From NCBI GenBank assembly GCA_963681505.1, contig OY811980.1, positions 1,895,595 to 1,959,594 of the forward strand: 64,000 nucleotides of DNA, read 5' to 3'. Under the pieces are notes generated by a model. It saw only the letters and a list, made by a program, of their open reading frames with translations, was not told the origin of the DNA and did not search any database. Below are positions 1-12,050 of the stretch, piece after piece (position 1 is the stretch's first letter; each line of letters starts with the position of its first letter). The translations under genes and the position numbers were made by a program. Origin of the DNA: Eunapius fragilis (Eukaryota > Porifera > Demospongiae > Spongillida > Spongillidae).

Positions 1-13
1 CCCTGACAACATT

Positions 14-1592
14 CTAGCTGCTATCCTCAACCTCACTGTCAGCTCCCAGATCCGTCATTGTTGGAGAATAAAGGAACAGGTTTGTGCGAGTGTACCTTGC
101 ACAGTTGTCAAGGGTGCCCACCTGGTAGGCTACCACCCCAGCATGTTCCAGCTTCCCAGGGTATGTTTCAGCAAGTTTAAACATTTCCTTCTCCATTTCT
201 GACCTCTCTGCATCAGATTTTAAGCCCATCTTATTCATATCCTGCCAGCTCTTCTCCAAAAAATTTCTTTTCTCCTCTGTCACTTCCACCACGTGCTCAA
301 TGAGAGCTTCCTTCAGTGCCAGAGCACTCAAGTGGTTACTTTTCCTGCGAGCTCGACAAGCCCTTAGCAGCTCTGATAAGGCAACCAGTTTTATATCCTC
401 TCTCTCAGCTGAAGTGAGGAGAGGCAAGACATGGGCACGTGACTGGTCATTAGCCACTTTGCTGGACTCTATTATTTTCTGGTTAATTTCTGTAGTGCCT
501 TCAAGCAGCACCACAGGGTCGAAATTATCAGAAATCCCTTTGCTCGTGAGAAACACTACGTCATCATCCGCCACGGGGACGTAGCAGCACGTGCAGTCGT
601 TCATGTCGGTTTGCTCGCCCCATGGGGACCCTAGGTATCCTCTGTGATGAGAGACATCTTCCAACCCGTGACGCGCCGCGAAGGTTGCCTCGTAGACCAT
701 CCCCTTCTTGTTCCGCCACACGTAACAGGCGACATCTCCTATGCTCACGACGCACAAGCCCCACTTCTTGCGCCCGATGGGGCACACCACCGCTGCACAA
801 AGAGAACTGTTGGTACTTGCGTGCTTCACAAGAAGCTCTCGGGCCGCACTGAACGACTGCTGTATGCAGGCCGTCACCTGCCGGACGTTCTCCGGCATAG
901 GATCGGAGAAAAGCAGCTCGTTCAGTTTTCCAACGCATCCGCGAACAGCGCAGCAAGCTGCCTGTTGTGATTTGGGTCCCCAGTTGCAGCCTTCCGCCAT
1001 CGCCAGGACGGCATTGTTGGGCCTGGCAATGACAGCGTAGATGTCTGCTATGGGGTCGCCATGGTGATCACTGCTGCCTGGGATGTGATCATACAATGTT
1101 ACGGCCTCTCCGTAGGCTTGTTTGAGTGGTCTGCTCCAGTTGGCAATTCCTGCTACTGGACCACCTTGAAGTGAGAAATACGAAAATAACGTAAATATCG
1201 CCCCAAAAAATGACTCGTATTTAAACGATCGTATCTCCTTCACTTCCGCGAACTTAAAAAATAAGCATTTGGAGTAAAATGGTACTCCTACATGGTTGTG
1301 AAATAAGTTACTTCGGTGGGTTGGGTAATGATAACTGGGCAGAATTTACTATGGTATCGTTCCATATAGGATTGATAGGAATAGTACTTCAATCTTACCA
1401 TTTATTGTGCCATTATCTGTGGAATCTTCTTCATTTCTGGTTGGAAAACGTTTGCCTGTGTCTGTCTGGGGGTCATTCAACCCCATGATTGGGCCACTGA
1501 CAGCCCCAAGTGTTGGCCTCTCGAGGCGCCTAATGCCTACCTGAGGCACAACTTCTGACGAGCTTCCTGAGATGATAGATGCATATATCTTC
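14..1592 (-). CDS. PPL-1: divergent PP2C/PPM-like protein, probable pseudophosphatase
   Basis: Minus-strand gene; I can place two exons. Exon 1592-1399 begins after a good pyrimidine-rich acceptor. Exon 1164-14 runs to a TAG stop. They join in phase 1 (G + GT), giving NGGPVAGIANW. The large exon has the PPM order of motifs: GDPIADIYAVIARPNNAV, then AEGCNWG in place of the usual DG motif, VVSIGDVACYVW, TSKGISDNFDP in place of SDGxxDN, and LEHAGVVAYQVG at the end. Two normally metal-binding aspartates are Glu or Lys here, so catalysis is doubtful. The upstream exon is homologous to that of PPL-2 (IISG, LGAVSGP). The first coding exon, which should end in phase 2, was not identified; it must lie between 1593 and about 2700. 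The C-terminal third is almost identical at DNA level to PPL-2 over 77 bp. Fold assignment is firm on motif order; function is inferred. Confidence 0.75.
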
Positions 1593-2796
1593 CTGAAGGA
1601 AAGAAATTACTTCCAATAAACTTGTGGTAGCACAGCTATATGCTACATCTGGTTCAAATGATAAATTATTACTTTCAAAACATGCACGCTGGCATTGTCA
1701 GAAACCTAACCTAACTGATATTGCATGCATGCACGCTAAGATACCTTAATTTAACGTAACTATAGTTGCGCACATTACAACGGACAAATTAAGTGGCTCC
1801 ATCCCCAGTATAGTACATAGTACATACATATACACTTGTGTCAAACCCACCCGGTACGTGATGTCGTAAAACTTAAATAGGAGGCCATATTATCGCCGGA
1901 GCGATTGTCATTCAACGCCATTCAACGCGGGGTCACTGATCAAGCGGAATCACATCAATTCAAATTGCAAACTGCAACCCTAGAAGTCATACGCTGTGAA
2001 GTAATCCCATTCAAAAGAGAGAGGTCTAAGTACGTGATGAGTGGAAATCACAAGGGCAGCAGAACAATGTGCATGTCTACGAAAGGTACGAAGCTAGTAC
2101 CTGCATGGCCGCCATTGCAAGTTACTAATATGTATAATGCCGCGGCACATATTAACATACTGGCGCGCGCCTACTGCGATTTGTTAGTCTTAAGTTAACG
2201 GTGATGGCTGAGGAGGACAGGCTGGTAGTCAATGACATCTGATCAGTAAGAATAAACATATCAGTTTGTAAATAACAAACTGATATGTTTAGGCCGCAGT
2301 ATACTGTCTACAATTGTGCCTTCGTGGTCCACTCCACACTTTCTACCATAGGATACAACATTCTCTTCTTGCATCTGCCATGGAATTTAATTTCACTGAA
2401 AACACCGCCAAATACGCTATACGCATGAAATTTTTAGATACATGCATGTACCGCTCAGGAGTATACTCATTCGGGACGCCCAATGTAATAGTCAATGCGC
2501 CGCGGTTTACACCACGAGCAATATGATACACCCATAAGATGGAATAATTTCTCACCTCTTCTCGCGAGAAATCCGAGAGCTATGAATTGCTCCCATAACT
2601 GGCTATACATGTAATATTGAACTGGGCTGATTCATAAATCCAAGCAATTTAATGAAGACGATTTGTTAAAGCCAATGTGTTGCACTTGAGGTCACGTGTA
2701 ATTTCACATGCTACGCTCCCCTCCATAGGGTCGCGCCTAGCAACGTTATTTATTTGCGCATGCGCAATACAGTAGCACCCACCCACTCTAGGAGCA
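1593..2796. promoter_or_regulatory. Divergent intergenic/promoter region between PPL-1 and PPL-2
   Basis: About 1.2 kb lies between the 5' ends of two divergent paralogues. It should hold the missing first exon of PPL-1 and both promoters. A TCACGTG E-box sits at 2692-2698, about 100 bp before the PPL-2 ATG. A 16-bp hairpin is at 2253-2291. No other gene is supported here; short ORFs have no recognisable features. Confidence 0.4.
2253..2291. repeat. Short perfect hairpin
   Basis: TAAACATATCAGTTTG is followed after about 6 bases by its reverse complement CAAACTGATATGTTTA. This is a near-perfect 16-bp stem in the divergent region between PPL-1 and PPL-2. It has no run of T that would suggest a terminator, so it is more likely a remnant of a palindromic element. 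Confidence 0.7.
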
Positions 2797-4944
2797 ATGG
2801 CTGGCGGAGCAAACCTACATTCCGAAGTTCATCACTTAAAGAGCACAGAAAATCCGTTCCAGTAAGTGGAAGATGCTCGTTTATATTTTAAGCACGTTAT
2901 TTTAGTACAGCATTTCGGTAAACAGAAAATTGTATGGATACGCCCACGCCCGAATCGGCTGGAAGCGGGGTACGACTGAGTAAACAAAAAAGCGACTCGT
3001 CCTTTCTGCTGCTATGTTCTCAATACAATATTTGGGATCGTTGCAGCCAAAAATTACCTAACGCAAATTTTTTCAAGTTATGATATGCGAGTGTCATAAG
3101 CGCGTCAAATTCTGTATTTTTATGGAGGAGTCCTGTAGCTATTTAATTGTTCAGATCGTTGACTCGCATGTTATCCATTACGAGGATATGTACGAAATAT
3201 ACTATGAACATACAATATTTATAGGTGATACAAATTGTAACCCTAGAAAGCGGCCGGGGTCGATTTTGCTGGACATACTATCCCATTTTTAAAATAGCAC
3301 GTTAGCGGTACGTGCCCTAAATTACAGGTCTATTTTGTTTTTTCCTTTTCACTCAGCCTCGTTTCCTGTTTCCATTCGCCTTTGTCAAAAAATCAGTGCA
3401 TAAAAGGGGTACTTAAGTGCTCCTACTTCTTCATCGTTATATGTATGTGCATTTTACTTGCTCAGTACATACCCATTCTCTTGTAGTCATATTCGCACCA
3501 CCATCATCTCAGGGAAAACTCCACATGACATTCCAGAATTTGGCATCAAGACTTTGACCAAGTTGGTTCTGGGAGCAGTTACTGGTCCCCATGCAGGCTT
3601 GCACAACCTCCAAATAGAGACACCGCCATCCAAGCGTGACAGCAGCAGTGAGGAGAGTGATGGTGTTGGTGACACCACAGATGAGCCACCGTCAAGGGAA
3701 AGCACCTCTAAAGGCTCGCAGAACAACGGTAAATGTTATAACATTCTAGCACAATGCATACATTGCTAATTCATATCGGTTCATCTTCAGATGACGACCT
3801 TGTTGCTGGAATATCTAACTGGAAGCAGCCAATCAAGCAGGCTGACGGGGATTCGCTCACTCTATATGAACACAAACCTGACAGCAGTGAACATCGCTGT
3901 GACCCTATTGGTGATGTCTATGCAGGTATTGTCAGGCCCAACAATGCAGTACTAGCAGTTGCAACAGGTCACAATTCAGGGCTCAAATCACGACAGGCTG
4001 CTAGCAGTGCTGTCCGTGGGTGTGTTGAAAAGCTCAATGAAACGCTGTTATCAGAGTCTATGCCAAAAACAACTCGTCAGATGACAGCACACATTCTGAG
4101 TTCTTTTGGTTTTGCTCAGGAGGTTATTAGGAAACATGAAGGCGCTACCGCCTCGCTGTGTGTGGCTGTGGTGTGCTCCCTTGATAGGCACTGGGGACAT
4201 GAACAATGGGGGCTTTGTGTGGTGAGTGTCGGCAGTGTATCGTGCTTTGTATGGCAGAACAGAACCGGTATCGTCTATGAGGTGACATCTGCAGGACTGC
4301 GTGGAGCGACTGACGTCAAAGGTAGCCTTGGAACAATAGTAAATGGAGAGCCAGATCTGGGCGGCCTCATGTGCAGCTATGTGCACGTGGCTTCCAATGA
4401 TGTTGTGTTCCTTGCAACCAGAGGAATATATGACAATTTTGACCCTCAGCTAAATGGTACCGCTGTAATTGAACATGTAGGGAGTCCTACAGAAGTGGCG
4501 ACTGATCAGCCCACAGACATACATCCTTCAGATTCAGAAAAAAGAGAAGAAAGAATACTCCGTGAGTTAACGGAAGTGTTGAGAAAGCGGCGAGCTCGCA
4601 GGAAAAGTGACCACTTGAGTGCTCTGGCACTGAAGGAAGCTCTCATTGAGCACGTGGTGGAAGTGACATCAGAGAAGAGAACATTCCTGGATAAGAGTTG
4701 GCAAGATATGAAATATTCTTACTTCCTCTCTGAAGAAGAGAGGGCAACAATGGAGAAAGAGATATTCCAATCAGCTGATGCACATCCAGGGGTTCTGGAG
4801 CATGCCACTGTGGTTGCCTATCAAGTTGGTCTTCTCTCTGAAAATGCCAGTCATAAACGAACCAACCTATTCCTTTATTCTCCAACAATAAGTGACCTCT
4901 CAATAGGAGACAATGAAGATGAAAGTATCAGTGAAGGGCAATGA
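2797..4944 (+). CDS. PPL-2: divergent PP2C/PPM-like protein, probable pseudophosphatase
   Basis: Three exons: 2797-2861, 3487-3728 and 3791-4944, joined in phases 2 and 1, give 486 residues. The start MAGGANLH has a good context (GCAATGG) and a consensus donor GTAAGT. Exon 2 follows a strong TTCTCTTGTAG acceptor and encodes a Ser/Glu-rich linker after IISG and LGAVTGP, matching PPL-1. Exon 3 carries the PPM-like domain: DPIGDVYAGIVRPNNAV, ATGHNSG (about residue 159) where PPM enzymes have DG, VVSVGSVSCFVW, ATRGIYDNFDP (about 311) where they have SDG, and LEHATVVAYQVG (about 438). All three checked metal-ligand positions lack Asp, the most degenerate of the four copies, so a catalytically dead scaffold or regulator is likely (inference). 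AATAAA lies at 5132, about 190 bp after the stop. The gene is AT-richer than PPL-3. Confidence 0.85.
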
Positions 4945-6053
4945 GTAGGAAACTGACAATTGCACCTAGCAGGCCATTTATTTATTTGTTCATAGGCTAT
5001 TTAAGAGCAGAAATCCATACAGCAATATGTATCAGAAACAGGAAAGCACAGCTGAATTAAGTGAAACCATCAGAATATGCTTTGGTGTTCGGTGGCATGT
5101 GGATTATGGGGGAGGGGGAGGAAGTCTTGGCAATAAATGAATTTTTCACTCCTTTTGTATGCAAATATGCAGCTCACACTCGCAGTAACAAGTAACCAAG
5201 GTGTAATAATAGTGTTTTATTTGCATCAGGCAATGGGAAAATTGCTAAACTGAGCTTCATTGTAGCAAAATTTGTAATGTAACAGAGTGCTTATCCTCCA
5301 ACCTATATTCAACCCTGTACTGCCTAAACCTAAACGGTGCCCCTGCCCTGTTTATGTTAAGGCAGTATCTGAAAAAAAGAAAACACTTTGAATGGACAAC
5401 TTTACGCTCATTCTAGGCCCTGACATGAAATTATTAATGTGTTGTATTTATACTGTTTCTATAGAAGCATTGAAATGCTAGTTTGCTAGGTTTTTAGATT
5501 TACAATGAAGTGCACTATTAAGATACTGGCCTGTCAACTCAGAGTCAATTAAATATGGCCATTTTGTGTTCATGTCTATGGTAGCAGTGCTGTGGTAAAT
5601 TACTAACAGTATGATAGCAGTTGCAACCATTTGGTAGGTCAATTCATTTACATTTGAAACATTACCATTAAAGTAATACACTAATGAAAATAATATTAAA
5701 TTGGATTTATCTATCATATGATCTCAATACTATCTGTGAGGATCTCCATGACAGTTCATTTCTGTTGAGCCCAACTACTCATACAGTGTTCCCTCTGTGC
5801 TGCCGCTGCTTAGGAGAGAGTTTGATTGCTCTGCTACTGTGCATTCTATGCCTCAGAGAAGGTGGTAGCAACATCTATCAAGACAAATAATAGTACATCG
5901 ATTTACATGCAGGGTTCTGCTTCAATTCAGAACAGGTTGCAATGGCACTATGTTCATTCACCGACAGACACAGGCAGATGTCAATCCTCTCTCCCTCCTA
6001 AGTGAAATAAACTTATAATTATAAGAAAACACATTTGTGTGCCTTCATATTAC

Positions 6054-6156
6054 CTAAATACCACTATATGTGTAAATACCACCATATGTGCAGTTTGTCT
6101 AAATACCACCATGTGTGCAGTTTGCCTAAATACCACCATGTGTGCAGTTTGCCTAT
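6054..6156 (+). repeat. 27-bp tandem repeat, about 4 copies
   Basis: The unit CTAAATACCACCATATGTGC followed by AGTTTGT/C is repeated with small changes, the first copy being truncated. It lies in non-coding DNA. Confidence 0.8.
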
Positions 6157-6449
6157 ATTTCCATGCTGAGCACGACTGAGGTGCACGGGTTTTAGTAAAA
6201 CGATAATCTTGTTTGGAATTTTCAGATAGGCAACAGTCAGCACTGTTTATTAACAAACGGCTATTATTGATTTCAATTCAGCATTGGTTTTTAGTACTAC
6301 GTGTTTACTTGATGCACAGGAATATATCTGTATTTATCTCATTTTATGGTCAGCTAGCTATCTATCCAATAAGACTGGGACCTGTCACACTGTGGCATAA
6401 TCTTCATCCAATCGATTGCAGGTGCACATGCAAAATTTAATAGTTTCTC

Positions 6450-6892
6450 TCATCCCATCCTCCCTCTCCTCCCTCTCCTCCCTCTCCTCCCTCTCCTCCC
6501 TCTCCTCCCTCTCCTCCCTCTCCTCCCTCTCCTCCCCTCTTCCCTCTCCTCCCCTCCTCCCTCTCCTCCCTCCTCCCTCTCCTTCCCTCCTCTCTCTCCT
6601 CCCCCTCCTCCCTCCCCTCCCCCTCTCCTCCCCTCCTCCCTCTCCTTCCCTCCTCCCTCTCCTCCTCCCTCTCCTCCCCTCCTCCCCTCCTCCCTCCTCC
6701 CTTTCCTCCCCCTCCTTCTCCTCCCTCCCTCTCCTTCCATCCTCCCTCTCCTCCCTCCTCCCTCTTCTCCTCTCCTGCCTCTCCTCCCTCCTCCCTCTCC
6801 TCCCCTCCTCCCTCTCCTCCCCTCCACCCTCTTCTCTTTCTCCTCCCTTCCTCCCTCTCCTCCATCTCTTCCCTCTCCTCCCATCCTCACCC
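6450..6892 (+). repeat. Polypyrimidine microsatellite (CTCCTCCCT-type), about 440 bp
   Basis: The plus strand is C and T almost without exception for over 400 bases, built from CTCCCTCCT-like words. Because the unit carries no stop codon, long Ser/Leu/Pro ORFs (plus) and Arg/Glu/Gly ORFs (minus) span it; these are repeat translations, not genes. Mirror-symmetric polypurine/polypyrimidine tracts of this kind can form triplex (H-) DNA. Confidence 0.95.
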
Positions 6893-8086
6893 AAGACCAT
6901 TACCATTTCCATTACCTGTGTCATCCTACTCCCCACACTCAAAGGTCACCTAAGCATGGTGGCTTAACCCCATACTATAAAAATACAAGCATTTCCTCCC
7001 AATTCTGTTCAGGTGAGGCATCCAACCAATGCTACATAGTAAAATACAACACCCACTCCAGATTTGGTAATTTATGGTGGTAATTAGCTAAGAATGCCAA
7101 ATCACAGAGCAGAAATAAACAGAAAGGAATAGGAAAGCTTGGCTGCCCAGTTCTCTCTACCATGGCCTGAACAACAGTACCACAACAGACCTCTCACAGA
7201 TATAAGACCATTGCATGTTACATTAGTCTGCACATTGGCTCCCTAATACAGTCAGGGCAAAAATAAAAATCGCTCCGGAATAACTATGCATGCGTATTAT
7301 ACAATGTTTATATCAACACCGCCAGCTTGCCATCCCCCTTTGCTAAGCCCTACCGCATCAGTGTTGACATGTTTGGAAGATGTAAGGTACTGCACCATCT
7401 TAGCTTAATAATATTAGATAACAACTAGGTGTATTCCCTACGGAATGATTCAATGCACATGTTTAGCCCCACGCATGATACATAGCAGCCCTATATTGAT
7501 ACATCAGCCGAAAAACAAACTTGACTTTCGGCGGTGCAAGCAACTTAAAATAAACTCGTGCACATATAAACATCATGATTTCGCACTGATGTGCATGGAC
7601 AATATTAGACTACAGGATCTATATTGCATGTCTCAAAACACCTTGCTGCGTGCAGATTGCTGCCTGCGGCCCAAATAAAACGAAAGGGTTCTGATCACTA
7701 ACATGCATGTGCATGTTGGCCATCAGGGCGTTCTTGTATATATGGCTTATGCAATGACCCTTACCCGCTTTTCCGCCTAACACGTACAGATCAGTGGCTT
7801 TGAAGTCTGATCCTATATTACTCGAATGAAAACAGAGTAACAGTTGAAGGGGGAAATACTGAAATTAAATAGACCATGCATTCTCATATAAGATTAGGAA
7901 TGCGATAACAAGGGCTCAAGCGTTGATTTTTTATTTGTTCATATCGTCATGGCTGTCCCCCTCCATATGTGCTATCAAATTTCTCATCGCTGTGCGAGAA
8001 CTCTGAAGGGTGTACTATAGTTAGTACTATTACAAAGCGAACTGCTGTCAGTAATTACACATGCACAAACCACTTTTCGCGCTAAT

Positions 8087-8304
8087 GGGGCGTCTCCAAA
8101 TTATTTTGGAAAAGTTAACGTCATTTTGACGTCGGGGGGGGGGGGGGGGGGGGGGGGGGTTGGGGGGAGATTTCAGGCCCGATGTACTGACCAAAAAAAT
8201 GGCGTCTGGACTCCCACAACCTTCGATATCAATGACGTTATGAGGGGGTACAATGAAACGTCACAATGACGTTATCTTTTCCAAAATAGTTTGGAGACGC
8301 CCCC
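8087..8304. mobile_element. MITE-like element with terminal inverted repeats and an internal G homopolymer
   Basis: The left end GGGGCGTCTCCAAATTATTT pairs with the right end, which reads AAATAGTTTGGAGACGCCCC; the match goes on through TTGGAAAAG.TAACGTCATT. CTAA flanks both ends and could be the target-site duplication. There is no coding capacity. A run of about 26 G starting near 8134 lies inside. Confidence 0.7.
8134..8160 (+). repeat. Poly-G homopolymer
   Basis: An almost uninterrupted G run of about 26 bases inside the MITE. Its length is probably unreliable in the assembly. Confidence 0.9.
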
Positions 8305-8349
8305 TAACACCATCTACTGGGCACCTAGCTGTTCAGTTGTACACACCCA

Positions 8350-8613
8350 GGGGCATATTTAGGGGGGGTTGGGGGGGGGGGGGGGGGGGGGGGGAGGGGG
8401 ACTCAGGGGGCTCGGACACCCCTCCAACCTAGTTGGGCGTAGCCCCACCTTCCGCCTAAACGCGAAGGTCGGGCTATATATATATATACCTGCCGATTGA
8501 ACGTACTTTGCATTAATCTTTGTTGTGCTAAACCATGTAGGAATAATGCACAGTGGGTGTGGTCGGAAAAATTTGCGCGTACGCTTCCACCCCCCCTTCC
8601 TGGATACGCGCCT
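8350..8613. mobile_element. Possible hAT-type MITE remnant (CAGGGGC... ends)
   Basis: The left end CAGGGGCATATTTAGGGGGG resembles the reverse complement of the right end, CAGGCGCGTATCCAGGAAGG. A second G run of about 30 bases follows the left end. Ends of the form CAGGGGCGTATCCAGG are common in animal hAT-type non-autonomous elements. I cannot find a convincing target-site duplication. Confidence 0.4.
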
Positions 8614-9001
8614 GACATCATAAGTGACTCAGATACCGCGCCTCTTTCCAGTAATATGCTTTTCCTGTCCCCTCTCCCTGCTAACTTGCCACGACCACGA
8701 AATAGTTACTAATCAATTACAGTCTGTCATAAGTTTACGCGTTTTCACATTGCGTGCATAAGTGCTGGTACTATTATTCATTCAAACACTGCATTCCAAG
8801 GCATACTAGGGCACGTTCCCACACCATAATAGTGTATTAACCCATTGACCCCCAAGGCCAAGGGCAATTTATAATTACGTAATGTTGAAAGGCACTCACT
8901 CCACCCCCGAACCGGTGCGACGTAAACATAAAATAGCCCGTAAACGGGGCTGATTTTACTCCGCGGTTTGGAAAAGTTCTGCTTACGCTGTAATCAATTT
9001 T

Positions 9002-11868
9002 ATGGACGTGGAGAGGAAGCTCGATGGTTCAAAGTTCACCAAGTGAGCGCTCACTTTCGAAAGGGGGTGCGGGGTGTGTGGTGAGAGAGACGAAGGTCCT
9101 AGTGGGGAGTACGATGATTCTCATGACCAGCATCTAGAGCAAATAACTACTTAAGAGTCGCGGTCTCCCCAGAACCCTAGTCGTATAGCTGTCGGGGAGT
9201 GCATGGCCAGAGATCATATATATGATCTCTGGCATGGCCGTGGGGGGGTGGGGGAGAGTTGGAGCGGCGCGCTTCCTGACCACGCCGGTTTTTCCTTTGA
9301 AAAAGAGCGTGGTCCTCACGTTAGTTGTGGATTGTGCGCTCTCATTGTACTCTCGCCGTACATACATGCATGCATGTGTGATCTCAACTTCAGTCTACCT
9401 ACCCATCGGTTGTTGCACAACAGTCTTTCGGGTAATAAAAGATACGGTCTGGCGGTGACAATTGTATTCGTCGCGCGGCGAAATAAAGAAGTTGAATGTT
9501 GTTACCTAAATATATGGGACTGTGTCCAGCAAAATCACCCTTCTGGAATTTATTAGGCACTGAATTTATAATTAGCAATACATTTCAATGCAAACGTTAC
9601 TTTTCTTTTGCTTGTCCTGGAAAATGTGATAAAGTATCATAAGTGTGATTTTGCTGGACACTGTTCCATATTATGTTTCGTCACCTTTCAATGAACCTGT
9701 TGTGTATGCACGGAATATCGTGATGGCTCCAATTGATAAGGGGTAGGGTTGCAGATTGTGTGGCAGTATCTGGCATGCATTTCATCCACTTTTCGTTTCT
9801 CTGCAAGGCAATGGTTGAAAGCAAGACATAAGATCTCGGTGGGTTCCCAAGCAGCAGAGGTGCAGTGTGAGCGCATTATTGACTTAAAGCTGTCTGTTAT
9901 GGGAACCAAGACTGGACCCCTGACTGGTTTTTGTGACATTAAACGTGAAGAAGAGGAAGAGGAGCATGTGGTAGTGGAGTGGACAGATGGGGAAGATAAG
10001 CTGGACTATGAAAGTGAAGCCATACAGAATGACCAAGACCAAGGTATGACAGAGATGTAGACGTTGTGTGAACTGAGTGATGAGAGATACTGAAGTGTGC
10101 AGAGAGAGATGTATATAGATCAAATGGTGTGTTACACTGTGTGTGAAAGCTGGGTGAGCATTGTGATTTGGCAAAAACAGCTATAATAGCCAAAATGAAG
10201 GGCATTGATACTGACAGCTACCAACCATGCACCAACTGGCAATAGTGTTTGTATACACAGCTCAGGTGTCCATGAATGAACGCAACACTTACTGGCTCTA
10301 AGTACATAAACATGTTAGGATCCATGCACTGATATGGTTTATAGAGGTTATTGATAGATATTGCTATCTTCATAGAACAATGGGCATTGTGCTCATTCAA
10401 ACGTGTTGCGTTCATTCGGGGACACCCTGTATAGGCACCGCCAGCAATGGGGGGGAACACCATATAGCGAGCAATGTAGCGCAATAGATTAAGCCCTCTC
10501 AACACTAGGCATGGAGCTATAGCTAGCCGTGTATATTTTTCATTAATTCCTTCCCCAGCAAGATGCGCCCAAATGCAACGACAAGGCCAGAGGGGCTCAC
10601 GCGTTTATTTAAACATTTTCCGCTAAAGGCGACCCGCCCATCACGGGGCGGGGTCGGCCCGTCGCCCGCGCTGTGCTGGCACTGACTCTTCCCGGGGACA
10701 CACGGCATTGAGTATTAGCATTTATGGTTTGATGCGAGTACCAACCGATAAGCCATTATACGCGCTTCCCCCATCCTTACTTTTTGCAGGCGGGACGCTG
10801 AACTGGGACTGCCCCATTCAAGAGGCCACCGGGGATTCCGTCACATTGTTCGACTTCAAGCCCGGCACCGGCGAACACTACGGGGACCCCATCGCCGACG
10901 TTTACGCCGTCATAGCCAGGCCCAACAACGCCATCTTGGCTCTGGCCGACGGTTGCAACTGCGGCCCGAAGTCGAGGGATGCCGCTCGGCGCGCAGTGAG
11001 GGGAAGCATTGATTACCTGAACAGGAGGCTCTTCGAAGCAAAGCACACCCCTAAGACCACGCAGGACGTGATAAACGTCATCCTGCAGTCATTCGACAGT
11101 GCCCAAAAGTGCATACTCCAGACCGACGCCACCACGACCTCCCTGTGCGTCGCCGTGGTGTGCGAACTGGCCAGGCCCGTGCGCAACAAGAACTGGTGCG
11201 TGTGCATGGTCAACGTCGGGAGCTCTGCCTGCTACGTGTGGAGTAACAGGAAGGGCATTGTGCAGGAGGTAACCTACCGGTGCGCTTCGGACGGCAGTTG
11301 CCTTGGCCACGTTATAGGGGACCAGCCGGACAAAGCAAACCTGTCGTGTGGCTTTCTACCCGTGCACGAGAACGACACCATCTTCCTCGCTACGAGCGGC
11401 ATCAGCGACAATTTCGACCCGGTCGTCTTGCACGAGGCGGGCGCGAAAGAAGTCGCGCTCGACGGCAGGCGGGAAAGTGACGCGAGCGCCTTAGCGAATA
11501 CTACGCTGCTTCTGTCCTCCGAGGAAAGGGAAACAGCCAAGCTATCCAAGCTCACAGAGCTGCTGCTGAGAACCAGGACCCACAAGAGGGTCGAAAACCT
11601 GAGCGCTCAGCTTGTGACAGAGACCTTGATAGATTACGCGATTCAGGCGACCGACGAGAAACGGAGATTTTTAGAGCGGTGCTGGAATGACGACGATTAC
11701 GTCGATGCCGAAGACAAGTCGGCCAAAGAGCATGAGGACCTCCAACTCGCCGAAGACTACCCCGGGAAGGTGGATCACGCCTCTGTCGTGGCCTACAAGG
11801 TCGGTTACCTCAACGAAGGACAGAGACCCAGTTTACGCAAGGCCTTTATGTATTCACCAAAGATGTAG
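9002..11868 (+). CDS. PPL-3: divergent PP2C/PPM-like protein
   Basis: Three exons: 9002-9042, 9808-10043 and 10790-11868, joined in phases 2 and 1 as in PPL-2, give 451 residues. The start MDVERKLDGSKFT ends in AA before GTGAGC; exon 2 follows TTTCTCTGCAAG. Exon 2 holds the conserved TKTGPLTGF block and then a strongly acidic linker (six Glu in a row). Exon 3 has DPIADVYAVIARPNNAI, ADGCNCG (about residue 144, DG kept), CMVNVGSSACYVW, ATSGISDNFDP (about 295, SDG lost) and VDHASVVAYKVG (about 420, Asp kept). It is therefore intermediate between PPL-4, which looks intact, and PPL-1/2. Coding DNA is GC-rich, unlike PPL-2 and its flanks. The gene ends only 182 bp from the convergent end of the SPATA1-like gene. 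Confidence 0.85.
9206..9231. repeat. Perfect 26-bp palindrome
   Basis: CCAGAGATCATA is followed directly by TATATGATCTCTGG; the whole is self-complementary without a loop. It lies in intron 1 of PPL-3. Confidence 0.85.
9513..9670. mobile_element. MITE-like inverted repeat in PPL-3 intron 1
   Basis: The left end TATGGGACTGTGTCCAGCAA AATCAC matches the reverse complement of the right end (TATGGAACAGTGTCCAGCAA AATCAC) with two mismatches. The 100-bp interior has no ORF. Confidence 0.75.
10251..10433. mobile_element. Mariner-like MITE in PPL-3 intron 2
   Basis: The right end reads, in reverse complement, TATACAGGGTGTCCCCGAAT followed by GAACGCAACAC. The left end is TATACACAGCTCAGGTGTCC followed by ATGAATGAACGCAACAC. 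CAGGGTGTCC-type ends and a flanking TA are typical of mariner-related elements (family assignment is inference). Confidence 0.6.
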
Positions 11869-12050
11869 CCATCACCACTCGGCAATCTAGCATACTGTGT
11901 GCATTTAAGAATTTCCACATGCTTATTTATATACCTGCAACTTGGTATACCAGGCATGTAAATGATGTATATTTATCAGCACCATTAGAAATTCTGAAAA
12001 TCAAAAGGAAAGTCTTGCGGACATGCTGAAAACATGCACGTGCACCATGT

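Larger units (their letters stand above)
4945..9001. other. 4-kb intergenic stretch rich in repeats
   Basis: I find no supportable gene between PPL-2 and PPL-3. The stretch holds the 3' end of PPL-2 (AATAAA at 5132), a small 27-bp tandem repeat, a 440-bp pure pyrimidine tract, a MITE-like inverted repeat containing a G homopolymer, and a second G-rich element. Remaining ORFs are short and without motifs. Confidence 0.6.

Noticed and set aside
3080-3292. 70-codon ORF between PPL-2 exons 1 and 2
   Set aside because: Lies in an intron of the phase-consistent model, and no homology was recognised.
6385-6967. ORFs of 142-185 codons rich in Arg/Glu/Gly or Ser/Leu/Pro
   Set aside because: Translations of the polypyrimidine microsatellite in several frames; no motif or codon signal.
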